The notes under the pieces: generated by a model
Seen by the model: the letters and a program-made list of their open reading frames with translations, nothing else
Databases searched by the model: none
Told to the model about the DNA's origin: nothing
In this document: positions 54,113 to 62,800 of the stretch, piece by piece
Layout of the letters: the number at the start of each line of letters is the position of its first letter
Numbering within the stretch: the first letter of the stretch is position 1
Assembly: GCA_036262035.1 (NCBI GenBank)
Contig: DATAJS010000032.1
Coordinates: 1-64,000, forward strand
Length of the DNA: 64,000 bases
Origin: Burkholderiales bacterium
Lineage (GTDB): Bacteria; Pseudomonadota; Gammaproteobacteria; Burkholderiales; SG8-41
Direction of reading: 5' to 3'
Made by a program: the position numbers and the translations under genes

Positions 54113-54155
54113 GGCGCTGCTCGCTGTTCGTGTTTCTCCGTCTTACGTGGCGAGC

Positions 54156-54178
54156 AGTTACCCCCAACAGTTACCCCT
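54156..54178 (+). repeat. Dispersed repeat fragment F (right-module end)
   Basis: AGTTACCCCC followed by AACAGTTACCCC, the double motif that closes the right modules of the larger repeat copies. It is preceded by TGTTTCTCCGTC, resembling the CTTTCTCAGCGTC before the pair in copy D. Nothing else of the repeat is left. Confidence 0.55.
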
Positions 54179-54284
54179 GGACGCGCTCGACCGACGGCGT
54201 AGCCAATCTCCGAGCCTTGCAAAGGCTTTCGGCGTGTGGCCCTTCTGGCGGGAGCTGTACTTGCGCATCCAGGCCGTAAACCCA

Positions 54285-55700
54285 TCACCGTATCGGATGG
54301 TTAACGCCGACGCGATTCCAGAAGCTCGTTTTTCGTCCGTGCGCCGTCCGAACTGCACTTTCGAAAGTTTCGTGGGTTTCGAGCGGCCCATAATCGACCA
54401 CGCTCGTGTCGAGCCTGCGCAGCGTGCGTAAATACTCCGCCGCATGACCGTAGGCCTTCGAATGCGCGCGCGTGAGAATAGCCAGTAGCAGCGCGCGGTA
54501 GCAGACGATCGCGCCGAGCAGGCGCCCCTTGCCCTCGAGTTCCAGCGCGACTTCGCCAACGCTGACGTAAGACTCGCCTTGGACCGCTGCTTGCCGTGCG
54601 ACGAGCAGCGCCTCGGCCGCTGCGTCGTCGTTCAGCGCAAGGAGTAGTTGAGCGCCGGCGATCGGATCGTCGAGGGTCTGTGCACGGGCGTGCGCCACCT
54701 CGACCGCTCTCGCGTAGTCGCCCGGTGCGAGGCTCTGGCGCCAAGCCGCGAAGTCGCCGGGCGAGCCGGTTCGATCGAAAAGGGCCCGGCGCAAGGACTG
54801 CAGTCGCTCCGTGTCGCCGAGCGCCTCATAAGCTTCCGCCACAAGCCGTTGGCGGTCCGTCTCGTGAAAACCCCAATCGCCTTCCAGCCACGCGAGCGCC
54901 TCCGCAGGCCGACCGTAGCGGATGTAACGATCGGCGAAATGCTGCTTCTGCAACGGGTTCGGGTTCGGGCTGTAACGCAGCGTTGCTTTCGCGTACAGAT
55001 CCGGATCGCGCAACGCGTCGGCGATAAGTCCGACGGCGCCCGCGGCCTTGAATAACCCGTAAGTCCGACCATCGCCGTCGCTCGGCGCCCGCAAGGCCTT
55101 CTCCAGGTCGGCCTCGAATCGACTCGCGAGAGCACGCAAGTCCGGCTCGTCGAAGAGTACGTCGGCGTGTCTCAGCAGCGCTTCGCGGGCGCCATACCCG
55201 TCGGCGGTGACAAGCGCATGGACGCGTTCAATCCAACCGGAGGCTGGTCGATCGGGCTGGGCTTTGGCAGATCGGAGCCACAGATCGCATCCCGCGCGCA
55301 TCGCATCGCCTATCGCACCGTCGGAATCGTCGGCCTGCTCGAAAAATCTGGCGTCGCTGCGCACAAACGCGTCTGCGAGATCGTGTGTCTTGCCCGCGTC
55401 GAGTGGAAGCAGCTCGTGCTCGATCTGGCCCACCCAGACTTCGAGCTCCCGCGCGAAACCACGAGCGGCGGTCCTCCAGTAGAACCGCTTCGAGCGCTTC
55501 CAGCCTTGCAACCGCGTGCGGAAATCCGCAGCCAGACGAGCCGGATCGGCCGCGAGGGCATGGCGTGCCAGACGCTCTTCGACCTCGGGGTGCGTGGCGG
55601 CAAGCTCCGCCAGCAGCTCGGCGAGCTCATCACTGCTCCGGCCACGCAGCGCCTTGAGGCGGTCGGCGGGCGTCGCCGCTTTCGGCACCTTCCTAGCCAC
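54285..55700 (-). CDS. DUF6880-type protein of helical repeats
   Basis: 471 residues, largely alpha-helical and TPR-like (ALRDPDLYAKATLRYSPNPN, GRPAEALAWLEGDWGF, EAYEALGDTERLQSLRRAL). The C-terminal region with AIVCYRALLLAILTRAHSKA and the end HGRKTSFWNRV is characteristic of DUF6880. An N-terminal motif SSDELAELLAELAATHPEVE precedes it. Function unknown. The next minus-strand gene is 27 bp upstream, so they may be co-transcribed. Confidence 0.8.
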   Translation of the reverse strand: MARKVPKAATPADRLKALRGRSSDELAELLAELAATHPEVEERLARHALAADPARLAADFRTRLQGWKRSKRFYWRTAARGFARELEVWVGQIEHELLPLDAGKTHDLADAFVRSDARFFEQADDSDGAIGDAMRAGCDLWLRSAKAQPDRPASGWIERVHALVTADGYGAREALLRHADVLFDEPDLRALASRFEADLEKALRAPSDGDGRTYGLFKAAGAVGLIADALRDPDLYAKATLRYSPNPNPLQKQHFADRYIRYGRPAEALAWLEGDWGFHETDRQRLVAEAYEALGDTERLQSLRRALFDRTGSPGDFAAWRQSLAPGDYARAVEVAHARAQTLDDPIAGAQLLLALNDDAAAEALLVARQAAVQGESYVSVGEVALELEGKGRLLGAIVCYRALLLAILTRAHSKAYGHAAEYLRTLRRLDTSVVDYGPLETHETFESAVRTAHGRKTSFWNRVGVNHPIR

Positions 55701-55727
55701 GCGACCTATCGATCAGGCGCATACGCA

Positions 55728-56216
55728 TCAATCGGCCGCCCTGAGGGGCTTCTCGCCCTTGAGGCGCGCGATCCAGCGCAGCGCTGCCTTGCCGCGGCCG
55801 ACCGTTTCCAGCACCCCCGTGCCGTCCGCGCGAATCACCACGCGCGTTTTCATCCGGCGGCCGCGAACGTAATCCGCGTCGAGATGCAGCTCGCCGCAGC
55901 GATATTTCAGCGCCCCTACCAGATCCGAGACATTGAAGTCGTCCGCTGCGTTGTATTCCAGTTCGGACACGCCTCTCGGCCGCGCGTCGGCGAATGACAG
56001 CACGGCGATAACGAACATGAAACCCAGCGCGCCCCATTCCACGATGTCGGCGCGATCCTCTTCCGGACTGTCGTCGTCCTCGAACGAAAGTGCCAGCCGC
56101 AGCGCAAACTCTCCCTCGTCGGCCCCGGGGATTACCTGCTCCTCCACGATCTGCACGGGCACGATCACACCCCTCCGAAGCAGCGCCGCGGCCGCGTCTT
56201 TGTCTTCGATCGTCAT
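55728..56216 (-). CDS. Hypothetical protein
   Basis: 162 residues. N-terminal VPVQIVEEQVIPGADEGEFA and acidic EDDDSPEEDRADIVEW, then ALGFMFVIAVLSFADARPRG (hydrophobic) and a C-terminal beta/Arg-rich part (MKTRVVIRADGTGVLETVGR). No family recognised. It lies between the DUF6880 gene and the toxin-antitoxin pair, on the same strand. Confidence 0.65.
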   Translation of the reverse strand: MTIEDKDAAAALLRRGVIVPVQIVEEQVIPGADEGEFALRLALSFEDDDSPEEDRADIVEWGALGFMFVIAVLSFADARPRGVSELEYNAADDFNVSDLVGALKYRCGELHLDADYVRGRRMKTRVVIRADGTGVLETVGRGKAALRWIARLKGEKPLRAAD

Positions 56217-56281
56217 CTATTTCAGGTAAGCGTCCAAGGTCCGCGGCACAGGCTTCAATGGAAGAGCGTCGCGTAAATTAC

Positions 56282-56704
56282 TCATTCCAGCAGGGTGAAC
56301 GCTTGCCCGTCCGGGAGGCGATATCGAGAAAAGTCCGCGACGTCCGTCGTCAGAATCTCGGTCACGCCGGTCTCGTTCGCAAGCCAGTAGAGCGAAGCGT
56401 CGGCCAGATCCATCTCCCGCTTCGTTTTCCTGGAATACTGCTGCATCCACTTGACCATGTCCCCCAGGTTGTGGGGCTCGAACGGATAGACCACCACGCC
56501 GCCGAGCTCGACCCAATGCAGCATTTCGTAGCGTTGGGGGCTGACAAGCAGGTAAGAGGCTTCTACGATGCACGGCCAGGTCGTCAGGAGCCGCAGCCCT
56601 TCGGCCGAAAGTGAGCTGACGCGCTCGTCGAAGCGTTGATGATGGCGATCATCGACGGCGAACAGCGCGATCAGCGGTCCCGAGTCAACGAGGACGCTTC
56701 GCAC
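56282..56704 (-). CDS. PIN-domain toxin, VapC-like
   Basis: 140 residues. Acidic active-site residues of the PIN nuclease fold are visible: Asp7 in LVDSGPLI, Glu48 in CIVEAS, Asp99/Asp102 in MDLADASLYW and Asp121 in TTDVADF. VapC-type toxins cut RNA, often tRNA. The gene overlaps the upstream antitoxin by 20 bp, the usual order of vapBC operons. It would be autoregulated by the complex, though no palindrome was identified. Confidence 0.87.
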   Translation of the reverse strand: MRSVLVDSGPLIALFAVDDRHHQRFDERVSSLSAEGLRLLTTWPCIVEASYLLVSPQRYEMLHWVELGGVVVYPFEPHNLGDMVKWMQQYSRKTKREMDLADASLYWLANETGVTEILTTDVADFSRYRLPDGQAFTLLE

Positions 56705-56924
56705 GCAGCTTCGCCCTCATTTGCGCGGAGACATTCTCGGAGGCGTCCGGTTTGCCCATCGGTTTGCGGCTTCGAACTGCCTCGAGAAGCGCGGCCGGGT
56801 TCTTGATCCCCAGGACCCGCTCGATAGCGTCCTTGACGAACTCGGATTTGGTAATGCCGAGACGCTTGGCTTCCTGGTCCACCCTGGTGTCGAGCGCCGC
56901 ATCCAGTCTCACGGTGAGCGTCAT
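56685..56924 (-). CDS. Ribbon-helix-helix antitoxin, VapB-like
   Basis: 79 residues. MTLTVRLDAALDTRVDQEAK and RLGITKSEFVKDAIERVL form a ribbon-helix-helix domain; the basic C-terminus (QMRAKLRAKRPR) is expected to bind the toxin. GAGGGAACG ribosome-like site upstream. It represses its operon and neutralises the PIN toxin. The stretch from 56925 to 57435 holds no gene I can support. Confidence 0.85.
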   Translation of the reverse strand: MTLTVRLDAALDTRVDQEAKRLGITKSEFVKDAIERVLGIKNPAALLEAVRSRKPMGKPDASENVSAQMRAKLRAKRPR

Positions 56925-57435
56925 CGTTCCCTCGCTGTATTCACAAAATACCGAAATACACTACCGTATGCCCCGGTCTCGTGGCAACCACGTGCGATTA
57001 CGGGGCGGATCGCACGGATACACGGTCGGAACCGCATAGTCGGGCGCTCGCTGCCAGGACGGGCGTTTGGCCGATGCGTGAAGCCGTTCGCCGACACCTC
57101 CAGTACCCAACATGAGGTGCTCACCGGGATCGCGGCCTGATTCGTGTCGCGAGTTCGAAGAGCGCCCGTTCCTGGCGGCGAAGGCAGTGGCCGTTGCCAG
57201 CATGTAACGCTGCATATGGTCACTGCCGCACCCGCCGGCGCAGCCGCGCGAGTTCCTCGCGCTCGGCACTCGTCAGCCCGTTTGCCGAGCAAAGGCTTGC
57301 CGGCATCGATCGCGTCTTGCGCGACCCAATTTCGGATCACCTGTGCGGAGGATGCGAACTCCGCGCGAGCGAGTTCGCAGTACGACCGGACCCAAAACGG
57401 CTCAACTGCAGTGCGACGCTCGCGCCGCTTCGCTC

Positions 57436-57790
57436 GCCACGCGAAAGCATCCGACTATCGCAAGCTTTTCGGTGGCGTCGGTTAAAGGGACCTTGAACGG
57501 CCCTGAGCGACAAGCACATACTCGCATCGGAACGAAAAACATTGTTCGACGGAAGACTGGAGGGCACCGATCAGGAAACATCGCTAACGAAGGAAGCACG
57601 GAGCGGAAGCTGAGTGTTCGCACTCGAAAACCGTTCGCTGAAAAACCGGAGCCGCTGCTGAGCGGAGGCGCGCTAGCGCCTTGATCTGACTGGAGGCGGG
57701 GGTCGCAATCCAATCCCAGGGGTAACTGCTTGTAGCGTCAGCACTATGACCGGCGCCTTTTGGTGGATTACCCCAAAACTTACCCCGCGC
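57436..57790 (+). repeat. Dispersed repeat copy E (left and right modules)
   Basis: Left module 57436-57680 (GCCACGCGAAAGCA, GGTGGCGTCGG, GAGCGACAAGCACATACTCG, GGAGGCGCGCTAGCGCC) joins the right module at TTGATCTGACTGGAGGCGGG (57681) and ends TTACCCC-N5-TTACCCCGC. It preserves the clearest palindrome of all copies. 57791-57932 has no gene. Confidence 0.85.
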
Positions 57791-57932
57791 TAGCGGCGCC
57801 CCCTTAAGCCCGCAGGTGCAGTCGACGTGCTGGTGTTCTCGCGCAAGGCCCCACCATATGGTCGAGCCCTCGATGATCCGTCATCATCGACGCGACCGTG
57901 CTCGTCATCGTCCTGCGGATCGTGTAGCTGAA

Positions 57933-58200
57933 TCAGCTCGAACCCGTGACGCACGGCGCGCTGCGCGACTCTCGCTCGAAGACGAATTCGTTGCATCCAA
58001 GCCGGCCGCCGACTGTTTGCAAGCCGTCCAGCCGGTAGCCGCGCAGCCGGTAGAACTCGAAGACCTGCTCAGGCTTCGACACGTCGAAAGGGTAACCGCC
58101 GAGCCGGTCGCGAAGATCGTGCCAGGCGCTCATACCGCGCTCCTGCGTCCTTACCTGGATCAGCTCGATGAGGGCGCTGGGCAGCGCGGGGTATGTCGCG
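57933..58200 (-). pseudogene. C-terminal remnant of a SAM-dependent methyltransferase
   Basis: The minus strand reads RGMSAWHDLRDRLGGYPFDV, EQVFEFYRLRGYRLDGL and GGRLGCNEFVFER, the end of Methyltransf_23-like proteins of polysaccharide clusters. No SAM-binding N-terminal half is found upstream, so this is a truncated relic. 58201-58339 holds nothing named. Confidence 0.65.
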
Positions 58201-58339
58201 TGGAGCGCAAAGAGGAATGGTGCAATGCTTGTTGTAGGCGCGCTTTACGAGAGTCCAGTATCTCTAGACACCCGTCCTGAGTAGCTCATTTGGGTGAATT
58301 GCAATAGATACGGTGTGCCGTCGTGTGCTCGCCGAATCC

Positions 58340-58868
58340 GCAGCCGGTACAAATCGCTGGCGGAGTGGGCGGGCACGGCAGCACCGGTCAGGTCGTTGCC
58401 GAGATGCTGAAAGAGCTTGCGCGTATCGACATCCGCCATGTGCCCTACCGGGGCGCGGCTCACGCGGTGGTCGATCTCGTCGGCGGTCACATCGAGGCGG
58501 TGTCGGTGACGCTCACGACGGTCTCGCCGCAGATACACGTCGGGAAAGCTTGCGCGCTTGCGATGAGCTCCCCGTCGCGTGTTGCGGACTACCCGGATGT
58601 GCCGACATTCAGCGAATCGGGTTATCCGCAGCTCGTCGCCTCGGTGTGGTTCTCGCTTTCAGGCCCGGCCTGCATGCCGCCGGAGATCGTCAACCGCCTC
58701 AATGCAGAGGTGCGGCGCATCCTGCAACTGCCCGACGTCCGCCAGCGGCTGCGCGCGGACGCGATCGAGCCCGGAACCCTCGACGCGAAAACGTTCACGG
58801 CTTTCGTCGCCGCCGGGCTCGCGCGCTGGACGCCGATCGTTCGCAAGGCCGGCGGACCCGGGAGGTAG
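58340..58868 (+). pseudogene. 5'-truncated Bug/TctC-family gene
   Basis: The frame shows GGVGGHGSTGQVVAEMLKEL, IRHVPYRGAAHAVVDLVGGH and AMSSPSRVADYPDVPTFSES, the C-terminal ~170 residues of a Bug protein. The N-terminal half, including signal peptide and ligand loop 1, is missing. It ends 8 bp before the convergent LysR gene stop, so it may have been part of an older neighbouring operon. Confidence 0.8.
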
Positions 58869-58876
58869 AAGTCGTC

Positions 58877-59791
58877 TCAGCCGATCGCCTCTTCCACCAT
58901 CGTGCGCGTCAGTCGCGGCGAGATCTCTTCGAGAAACGCGTAGGTATAGCTGCGCAGGTACTGCTTGCGAACCAGGAGCAGATACGTGACGCTCGGGGGA
59001 AACAAGTGGCTCGCGTCGATCGCCCGCAGACTCTTGTCCCGCCGTTCGTCGAACATGAACTCCGCGAGCGCGGTGATTCCCAGGCCCTGTTCGACGTAGG
59101 CCTTCATGACGTCGGAGTTCGGAGCGAAGAGAATCTGCCGTAACTCGACGCCGCGCTCCGCGAACGCGTTCGCGACCGGACCCGCCGAGCCGCTCGGCTC
59201 GTACAGGACGAAGGGGTATTCGGCCAGAGCCGCGAGCGTCGGCCGCCCACGCTTCAGCAACGAGTGCTTGTGCGGCACGAGCACGATGCGGCGATAGCGG
59301 TGACACGGCAGCAACAGCAGCCTCTCGCCGAGCTCCGACACGTCGCTCGTAAGCCCCACGTGAGCTTCGCCGCCGAGCAGCATGTCGGCGATCTGCTTGC
59401 GCGTTCCGTGCCTGACGGTCACCTCCACTTTCGGAAAGCGACGGCTGAAGCGCTTCATGGCGGCCGGCAGCACGTTGCGCGACTGCCCGTGACTCGCGGC
59501 CACGACGAGGGTGCCGGTGTCGTCCCTCAGATGCTCACGCCTGATCTCGTGAATGCCTTCGATCTCGAGCAGCGCACGCTTGGCGCGGTCGAAGATCGCC
59601 TTGCCGTTCGCGGTCAGCGCGGTCAAGCGGTTCCTGCGACGAACGAAGATCTCGAAACCGAGCTCCGCCTCGAGACGGTGTATCTGGGTGCTCACCGCCG
59701 GCTGGGACGAATGAAGGCTTGCCGCGGCGCGCGAGACGTTCATGTCGTGACGCACGACTTCACAGACACAGCGCAACTGCCGGATATTCAT
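58877..59791 (-). CDS. CysB-like LysR-family regulator of the sulfur operon
   Basis: 304 residues from MNIRQLRCVCEVVRHDMNVS (59791; the TTG two codons earlier is not needed). Winged helix with HSSQPAVSTQIHRLEAELG and RRRNRLTALT, then ligand domain (TLVVAASHGQSRNVLPAAM, GLGITALAEFMFDE). It resembles the regulator at 30519 in length and motifs. Divergent from the rhodanese-MetC-Bug-cupin operon, with a perfect LysR-type box in the gap. Confidence 0.9.
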   Translation of the reverse strand: MNIRQLRCVCEVVRHDMNVSRAAASLHSSQPAVSTQIHRLEAELGFEIFVRRRNRLTALTANGKAIFDRAKRALLEIEGIHEIRREHLRDDTGTLVVAASHGQSRNVLPAAMKRFSRRFPKVEVTVRHGTRKQIADMLLGGEAHVGLTSDVSELGERLLLLPCHRYRRIVLVPHKHSLLKRGRPTLAALAEYPFVLYEPSGSAGPVANAFAERGVELRQILFAPNSDVMKAYVEQGLGITALAEFMFDERRDKSLRAIDASHLFPPSVTYLLLVRKQYLRSYTYAFLEEISPRLTRTMVEEAIG

Positions 59792-59796
59792 CGGCA

Positions 59797-59819
59797 AACT
59801 ATAACAACGGTGAATAGTT
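59797..59819. promoter_or_regulatory. LysR-type box (T-N11-A) of the sulfur operon
   Basis: AACTAT (59797-59802) and ATAGTT (59814-59819) are exact inverted arms with 11 bp between them, just ahead of the regulator's start and upstream of the rhodanese gene. Best candidate recognition site of the divergent LysR protein. Confidence 0.75.
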
Positions 59820-59927
59820 CATCTCAAATAATTATTTTTTGCATTGCCGTGCATCGACTAGCATGCCTGCTCAACGAGGCTCCGGGCCCGCGCAGCGGGT
59901 CGAGCCGGACAACGAGATTCCACGCGA

Positions 59928-61559
59928 GTGAATACAACCCTGAACATCGCAGAAGACGCCGCCGGCGAGCGGCTGCAGTCGATCACGCCGCAGGTCTTAC
60001 GACGCATGCTGGACGATGGCGAGGAGATCGTCGTCCTCGACGTACGCGAGGAAGGCGTCTTCGCGCGCGACGGCCATCTCCTGCTCGCGGCCAACCTGCC
60101 GCTCAGCCAGCTCGAGCTGCACGCCAGCGCGCTGCTGCCGCGGCGCTCGGTTCGCACCGTGGTGTGCGACGGCAACGACGGCCTGGCGGCGCTCGCCGCG
60201 GCGCGGCTGAGCCGGTACGGCTACACGGACGTCACCGTTCTGCGCGGCGGCGCGCCCGGGTGGGCGGACGCGGGCTACCGGCTGTACTCGGGCGTGCACG
60301 TGCCGAGCAAGGCTTTCGGCGAGTACGTGCAGCACCGATACGAGACACCGGAAGTCACGCCGCAAACGCTCGCGGCGTGGAAAGCCGACGGCCGGCGACT
60401 CGTCATCCTAGACAGCCGGCCGCTCGAGGAATACCGCCGCAACACCATTCCGGGCTCGGTCGACTGCCCGGGCGCGGAGCTGCCTTACCGGGTTTTCGGG
60501 CTGGTGCCGTCTGCGGATACGACCGTGGTGGTGAACTGCGGCGGCCGGACCCGCGCGATCATCGGCGCGCAGTCGCTGATCAACGCAGGTCTGAACAATC
60601 CTGTGTTCGCTCTCAAGGACGGCACCCAAGGCTGGCGCCTCGCCGGCTTCGAGCTGGCGACCGGTGCGACGCAGGTCGCGCCGCGCGCCGCCGCCGGCGC
60701 GCTTGCAGAAGCCCGGCATGCCGCCGAGCGCGTAGCGCGACGTTTCGACGTTCGCAGCATCGACAGGCCCGAGCTCGAAACCCTGCGCGACGCCGCACGC
60801 ACCCTGTACCTCGTCGACGTTCGCGGACCGGACGAATTCGCGGCAGGGCATCTACCGGGGTCGATCAGCGCTCCCGGCGGCCAACTCGTGCAGGCGACCG
60901 ACCGCTACCTCGGCGTGCGTCGCGCGCGCGTTGTGCTGGTCGACGACGACGGCGTTCGCGCGACCATGACGGCCGCATGGCTCGTCCAGCTCGGATGGCG
61001 TGACGTGTTCGTGCTGCGAGAGGCCTTCGCCGGCCAGACGCTGGAAACCGGCCCGGCGCGCCACGAAGTTCTCGGTCTCGGCGCGAGCCGCGCCGCAACC
61101 GTCGGAGCGAACGAGCTGAAGGCGCTGCTCGATCGCGGCGAAGCCGCGGTCGCCGATCTCGATACCAGCCTCGCCTACCGCGAAGGCCACATCCCCGGCG
61201 CGTGGCACGTCGTACGCTCCCGATTCGCCGAGAACCTGCGCGCGCTTCCGTGTGACAAGCGCCTCGTGCTGACTTCGCGCGACGGCGTGCTCGCCCGCGT
61301 CGCGGCCGGGGATGCGGCACGCGCCGCGGCGCGCGACGTGGCGGTTCTCGACGGCGGCACGTCCGCGTGGATCGCCGCCGGGTTCCCTCTGGAAAGCGGC
61401 ACGGACCGCATGACCGGACCCGCGGACGACATCCGCTATCGCGCGCTGGAGCAGACGGCGAACGTCGAAGGCGCGATCAGGGAATACCTGGAGTGGGAAG
61501 TGAATCTGCTGCGGGCCGTCAAGAGCGATCCCGACTTCAGCTTCAGAAAGTTCGCGTAA
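59928..61559 (+). CDS. Four-domain rhodanese-like sulfurtransferase
   Basis: 543 residues from a GTG at 59928. Four rhodanese-homology domains (about 15-125, 130-250, 270-385, 390-490). Active-site Cys is present in the first (VVCDGND) and second (VVNCGGRTRA); the third has LVDDDGVRA and the fourth LTSRDGVLA, so these are non-catalytic. A C-terminal helical tail (EYLEWEVNLLRAVKS) follows. It would transfer sulfane sulfur, acting with the cystathionine beta-lyase-like gene 28 bp on. Confidence 0.9.
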   Translation: MNTTLNIAEDAAGERLQSITPQVLRRMLDDGEEIVVLDVREEGVFARDGHLLLAANLPLSQLELHASALLPRRSVRTVVCDGNDGLAALAAARLSRYGYTDVTVLRGGAPGWADAGYRLYSGVHVPSKAFGEYVQHRYETPEVTPQTLAAWKADGRRLVILDSRPLEEYRRNTIPGSVDCPGAELPYRVFGLVPSADTTVVVNCGGRTRAIIGAQSLINAGLNNPVFALKDGTQGWRLAGFELATGATQVAPRAAAGALAEARHAAERVARRFDVRSIDRPELETLRDAARTLYLVDVRGPDEFAAGHLPGSISAPGGQLVQATDRYLGVRRARVVLVDDDGVRATMTAAWLVQLGWRDVFVLREAFAGQTLETGPARHEVLGLGASRAATVGANELKALLDRGEAAVADLDTSLAYREGHIPGAWHVVRSRFAENLRALPCDKRLVLTSRDGVLARVAAGDAARAAARDVAVLDGGTSAWIAAGFPLESGTDRMTGPADDIRYRALEQTANVEGAIREYLEWEVNLLRAVKSDPDFSFRKFA

Positions 61560-61587
61560 GACATGCCATTCGCCCTGCGGAGGACCG

Positions 61588-62772
61588 ATGAAGACTCGCA
61601 AACATGACGTCGACACCCGTGTCGCTCACCTCGGACGAGACCCCCGGCGTTACTCGGGCATGGTCAATACGCCGGTCTTCCGCACGTCGACCGTGGTCTT
61701 TCCGGACCTCGAATCGTACAGCGACCGCAAGAGCGGCGGCTACAAAACTGTGCGCTACGGCAGGCACGGCACGCCGACCACTTTCGCGTTCGAGGAAGCC
61801 GTTGCCGAGCTCGAGGGCGCGTATAACGCCGTCGCGGTTCCCAACGGGCTGGCGGCGATCGCGGCCGTGCTCCTCGCGCTGACGGCACGCGGCGGCCACC
61901 TGCTCGTCACCGACACGGTGTACGCGCCGGCGCGGGCTTTTTGCGAACGAAGGCTGCGACCGGCGGGCATCGACATCGAGTACTACGATCCCCGCATCGG
62001 CGAACGGATCGAAGGCCTGATCCGCGAGAACACGATCGGCGTCTACTGCGAATCGCCGGGCTCGCTGACGCTGGAGCTGCAGGACATCCCCGCCATCTCG
62101 GCGGTGGTGCGCGGGCGCGGCATACCGGTCGTCGCAGACAACACATGGGGAACACCGTATTTCTTTTCCCCGTTCGCGTGCGGCGTCAACATCTCGATCC
62201 ACGCAGCCACGAAGTACATCGCGGGGCACTCGGACGTGATGCTCGGCGTCGTCGCGACCGACCAGGCGCATTGGGAGCCGGTGCGCGAGACCGTCAGCGA
62301 CTACGGCTACGCAGTGAGCCCGGACGACTGCTATCTCGCGCTGCGCGGCATGCGCACGATGGGCGTGCGCCTGAAGCAGCAGATGGCGAATGCGCTGGAG
62401 GTGGCGCGCTGGCTCGAATCCCGCGCGGAAGTGGAGCGCGTCATCTATCCCGCACTGAAAAGCCATCCCGATCACGCGATCTGGCAGCGCGACTTCCGCG
62501 GTGCGGCCTCGCTCTTCTCGTTCGTGCTGCGCGAATCGAGCCGGCAGCGCGTCGCGCGCTTCGTCGACGCGCTGGAGCTTTTCGGCATCGGATCGAGCTG
62601 GGGCGGTTACGAGAGCCTGATCACCATCGCACAGCCCGGACGCACCGCTACCGCCTGGAGCTCGGACGGCACGCTCGTGCGCCTGCACATCGGTCTCGAA
62701 TCACCGTGCGATCTCGTCGACGACCTCGCACACGGATTCGATTCGATGGCCGGCGGCGACAGCGGCGCGTGA
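61588..62772 (+). CDS. Cys/Met-metabolism PLP enzyme, cystathionine beta-lyase-like
   Basis: 394 residues. Fold-type I PLP enzyme with AVPNGLAAIAAVL, Asp184 in VVADNTWGTPY and Schiff-base Lys209 in HAATKYIAGHSD. The N-terminal NTPVFRTSTVVFPDLESYSD matches MetC-type lyases. It would cleave C-S bonds of cystathionine, cysteine or a thioether, delivering sulfur to the rhodanese. GGAGGA ribosome site near the ATG. Confidence 0.9.
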   Translation: MKTRKHDVDTRVAHLGRDPRRYSGMVNTPVFRTSTVVFPDLESYSDRKSGGYKTVRYGRHGTPTTFAFEEAVAELEGAYNAVAVPNGLAAIAAVLLALTARGGHLLVTDTVYAPARAFCERRLRPAGIDIEYYDPRIGERIEGLIRENTIGVYCESPGSLTLELQDIPAISAVVRGRGIPVVADNTWGTPYFFSPFACGVNISIHAATKYIAGHSDVMLGVVATDQAHWEPVRETVSDYGYAVSPDDCYLALRGMRTMGVRLKQQMANALEVARWLESRAEVERVIYPALKSHPDHAIWQRDFRGAASLFSFVLRESSRQRVARFVDALELFGIGSSWGGYESLITIAQPGRTATAWSSDGTLVRLHIGLESPCDLVDDLAHGFDSMAGGDSGA

Positions 62773-62800
62773 CTTTCGCAACTCTTCACCAGGGAATCCC

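Noticed and set aside
56925-57435. Several short frames between the VapBC-type pair and repeat E
   Set aside because: All are low-complexity, lack ribosome sites and show no recognisable motif.
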